From assembly GCF_004114915.1 (NCBI RefSeq), contig NZ_CP022219.1, positions 248,001 to 312,000 on the forward strand: 64,000 nt of DNA. Direction: 5' to 3'. Every line of letters begins with the position of its first letter. The first letter of the stretch is position 1. The notes below the pieces were generated by a model. That model saw nothing but the letters and a program-made list of their open reading frames with translations. It was not told where the DNA came from and did not search any database. The position numbers and the translations under genes are program-made. Positions 62,242 through 64,000 of this stretch are shown in pieces. This DNA comes from Bradyrhizobium guangxiense (lineage in GTDB: Bacteria; Pseudomonadota; Alphaproteobacteria; Rhizobiales; Xanthobacteraceae).

Positions 62242-63789
62242 TCACCGCAATCCTGCGCGCCGGAATCCCTCGAGATAGTGCTCGCAATCGGCCTCGTTGG
62301 CCCATGGCAGCTGCGTCGCGATCCAGTGCAGCGAGATGCCCGGCTGGGTGCGGCGCAGCTCGCCCAGCGCCATCTTCGCGAGCATGTCGTCGCCTGTCAT
62401 GCCGGCCGAGACCGCGAGCACGCGGTAGGCGCCGGTGAGATCGCCGCGATGGCGGATCGCCTCGCGCGCGAGCGTGATGGCCTCGTCATATTGGCGTTCG
62501 GTGAAACGCGCATAACCGGCGATACCCTGATAGATCGCCAGCGACGGGTCGCGCGGTGACAGCCGGATCGCCCTTTGGGCGGCCTCGAATGAATCCTTCG
62601 GCCGGCCGGCATAGGACAGCGCCAGCGCGCAATAGCCCTGGGCCAGCGAGAAGTTCGGATTGAGCGCGAGCGCCTGCTCGAACTCGGACCCCGCGTCCGC
62701 AAGCCTGCGTGTCGAAAAATAGACGCTGCCGAGGGCGACATGCGCCCAGGCGTCCTCATGGTCGCAGCGCACCGCGGCCAACGCGGCGGCCTCCGCCATC
62801 GGCGCCACCGTGGCGAGCTCGGCCCAGCCGAGATGCACGCCGAGCATGTGGTTTGCCGCGAGCAGCGACAGCGCCTGGCCGTAGTTCGGGTCAATCGCGA
62901 TCGCGCGTTGGAGCAGCGTCCGTGCGGTCTCGTGATCGCCCCTCGTCCCCCGCCAATAATGCGACAGCGCCCGCATCAGGAGATCCCATGCGTCCAGGCT
63001 CGCGGGCGCCTTGCTATGGGCGCGAAAACTCTCCGCTGCATGGATCTGCGGTTCGATCGCTGCCGCGATCGCGTTGGTGATCTCGTCCTGGACGGCGAAG
63101 ACGTCGAACAGCTCGCGGTCATAGCGCTCGGCCCACAGATGGCTGCCCGAATTGGCATCGTTGAGCTGCGCGGTGATGCGCAACCGGTTGCCCGCCTTGC
63201 GCACGCTGCCTTCGACGACGTAACGGACACCTAGCTCCTCCGCGATCTGCCTGATGTGGACCGCGCGTCCCTTGTAGGTGAAGGACGAGTTGCGGGCGAT
63301 CACCATGAACCAGCGCTGCTTCGACAGCGCGGTGAGGATGTCCTCGCTGATGCCGTCGCCGAAATAGTCCTGTGCGGGATCGCCGCTCATGTTCTCGAAG
63401 GCGAGCACCGCGACCGCCGGGCGGTCGGCCACGCGCGGAACAGCCGGCCTGGCCTCGGCCGGCACGGTCGACGCTGCCGCTTCCTCCCGGACGTCGCCGA
63501 CGAAGCGAAAGCCCTTGCGTGGAATGGTCTTGATCAGCCGCTGTGTCGCGCCGTCGTCGCCGAGCGCCTTGCGCGCGGCGTTGATCCGGCTGTTCAGCGC
63601 CGAATCCGAGATGATCCGATCGCTCCAGATCTGGCTGATCAGGTCACCCTTGCTGACCACACGCGCCCGTTGCGCGATGAGATAGAGCAAGAGATCGAAC
63701 ACTTGCGGCTGCAACGGCACGGCCGCCCCGCCGCAGGTGAGTTCCCGCAGGTTGCCGTCGAGCACGTTGTTTTCAAAGCGAAATCGCAC
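62242..63789 (-). CDS. CadC-like winged-helix regulator with TPR domain
   Basis: A 515-residue protein, GTG start at 63789. Residues 1-100 are an OmpR/CadC winged helix (LQPQVFDLLLYLIAQRARVVSKGDLISQIWSDRIISDSALNSRINAARKALGDDG, KTIPRKGFRFVG). Then comes the TolB-like AVLAFENMSGDPAQDYFGDGISEDILTALSKQRWFMVIARNSSFTYKG region found in the adenylate-cyclase/TPR regulator group. C-terminal TPR repeats run about 260-505. There is no membrane segment, so it is a cytosolic regulator. It diverges from the gene at 63923. Confidence 0.9.
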   Translation of the reverse strand: MRFRFENNVLDGNLRELTCGGAAVPLQPQVFDLLLYLIAQRARVVSKGDLISQIWSDRIISDSALNSRINAARKALGDDGATQRLIKTIPRKGFRFVGDVREEAAASTVPAEARPAVPRVADRPAVAVLAFENMSGDPAQDYFGDGISEDILTALSKQRWFMVIARNSSFTYKGRAVHIRQIAEELGVRYVVEGSVRKAGNRLRITAQLNDANSGSHLWAERYDRELFDVFAVQDEITNAIAAAIEPQIHAAESFRAHSKAPASLDAWDLLMRALSHYWRGTRGDHETARTLLQRAIAIDPNYGQALSLLAANHMLGVHLGWAELATVAPMAEAAALAAVRCDHEDAWAHVALGSVYFSTRRLADAGSEFEQALALNPNFSLAQGYCALALSYAGRPKDSFEAAQRAIRLSPRDPSLAIYQGIAGYARFTERQYDEAITLAREAIRHRGDLTGAYRVLAVSAGMTGDDMLAKMALGELRRTQPGISLHWIATQLPWANEADCEHYLEGFRRAGLR

Positions 63790-63795
63790 GTTTCT

Positions 63796-63839
63796 GTCGT
63801 CTCAAGAGAAAATCAAAGTCGTCTCAGGCGAAAATCAAC
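63796..63839. promoter_or_regulatory. Tandem 22-bp direct repeats upstream of CadC-like gene
   Basis: Two adjacent copies of a 22-bp unit (63796-63817 and 63818-63839) share GTCGTCTCA, then four variable bases, then GAAAATCAA. Direct repeats of this period (two turns of the helix) are typical OmpR/PhoB-type winged-helix binding sites. Autoregulation and control of the divergent gene are inferred. Confidence 0.6.
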
Positions 63840-63922
63840 GGTCCGCGAAAGTCTGGGGACGTCCGTTCCGGCATGGTGCAAAGACCAAACAGTGTCGATG
63901 TCTCGGCACAACGGAGCGTTTC

Positions 63923-64000
63923 ATGACCCAACTTGATCACCAGGTTCATTCCATAGGCCCGGAGGTTGCGGGCTCACGCATATTCAAGCTCATCGCCTTT
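63923..64000 (+). CDS. 5' end of an unidentified gene (cut by window end)
   Basis: ATG at 63923 with GGAG at 63912-63915, then 26 codons in frame to the end (MTQLDHQVHSIGPEVAG...). This is too short to identify. It diverges from the CadC-like regulator across the tandem repeats and is its most likely target. Confidence 0.6.
   Translation, partial: MTQLDHQVHSIGPEVAGSRIFKLIAF

Overview
This window looks like a chromosome segment of a Bradyrhizobium-type alphaproteobacterium. The evidence is high GC with strong third-position bias, an aa3 cytochrome oxidase cluster with its assembly genes, an F0 ATP synthase operon carrying a b' gene, an ALA synthase (HemA), an Irr-type Fur-family regulator, Ohr/Irr/FixK-style regulation, and several families of hairpin-forming intergenic repeats typical of Bradyrhizobium. 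The gene order (cox, thrC, F0 atp, hemA, irr-like) resembles what I remember of the B. japonicum/diazoefficiens chromosome, but I could not check this. I see no rRNA, tRNA, CRISPR array or prophage; the only mobile element is one IS110-family insertion.

Layout. 1-6.4 kb: a truncated PadR regulator diverging from an NTF2-like protein, then a beta-oxidation operon (acyl-CoA dehydrogenase, thiolase, enoyl-CoA hydratase/3-hydroxyacyl-CoA dehydrogenase) closed by a strong terminator. 6.5-10 kb: small membrane proteins and a glutathione group (GST, MarR regulator, glutamate-cysteine ligase). 10-14.6 kb: a PAN-domain protein, a nucleotidyltransferase-like protein, LepB, TldD and an IalB-like protein. 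15-21.7 kb: the aa3 oxidase cluster (coxB, ctaD, ctaB, coxF-like, ctaG, ctaE, DUF983, SURF1). 21.7-24.8 kb: an NTF2-like protein, a divergent NarX/LuxR-type two-component pair and a candidate stress-induced small RNA. 25-29.1 kb: thrC, an M16 peptidase, a GNAT acetyltransferase and a secreted protein. 29.2-31.9 kb: the F0 operon atpI-atpB-atpE-atpF'-atpF on the minus strand. 32.2-34.8 kb: a secreted coiled-coil protein, the IS110 element and a YjbQ protein. 34.9-47.2 kb: an MHS-type transporter, a CrbR-like response regulator, a winged-helix/ATPase/TPR regulator, a four-gene block (Ohr, Tat-exported alpha/beta hydrolase, cytochrome P460, SDR) and a sodium/solute-symporter-type hybrid histidine kinase. 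47.3-50.4 kb: hemA, aroQ and a metallo-beta-lactamase-fold hydrolase. 50.5-55.4 kb: a chemoreceptor, an Omp31-like porin and several small proteins. 55.8-60.9 kb: a peptide/nickel-type ABC importer. 61.2-64 kb: a small conserved protein, an Irr paralogue, a winged-helix/TPR regulator and a gene cut by the window end.

How parts work together. Three FixK/FNR-type palindromes (upstream of coxB, of hemA, and between the Irr paralogue and its divergent neighbour) suggest shared oxygen control of respiration, haem synthesis and iron response. The symporter-type kinase and the LuxR-type regulator 6 kb away look like a split CrbS/CrbR-like acetate or carbon-sensing pair. The Ohr-hydrolase-P460-SDR block, with its divergent ATPase regulator and a three-half-site operator between them, is the most system-like uncharacterised unit. 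A perfect EcfG-type promoter followed about 115 bp later by an intrinsic terminator, with no convincing ORF between, is the best candidate for an undescribed RNA.
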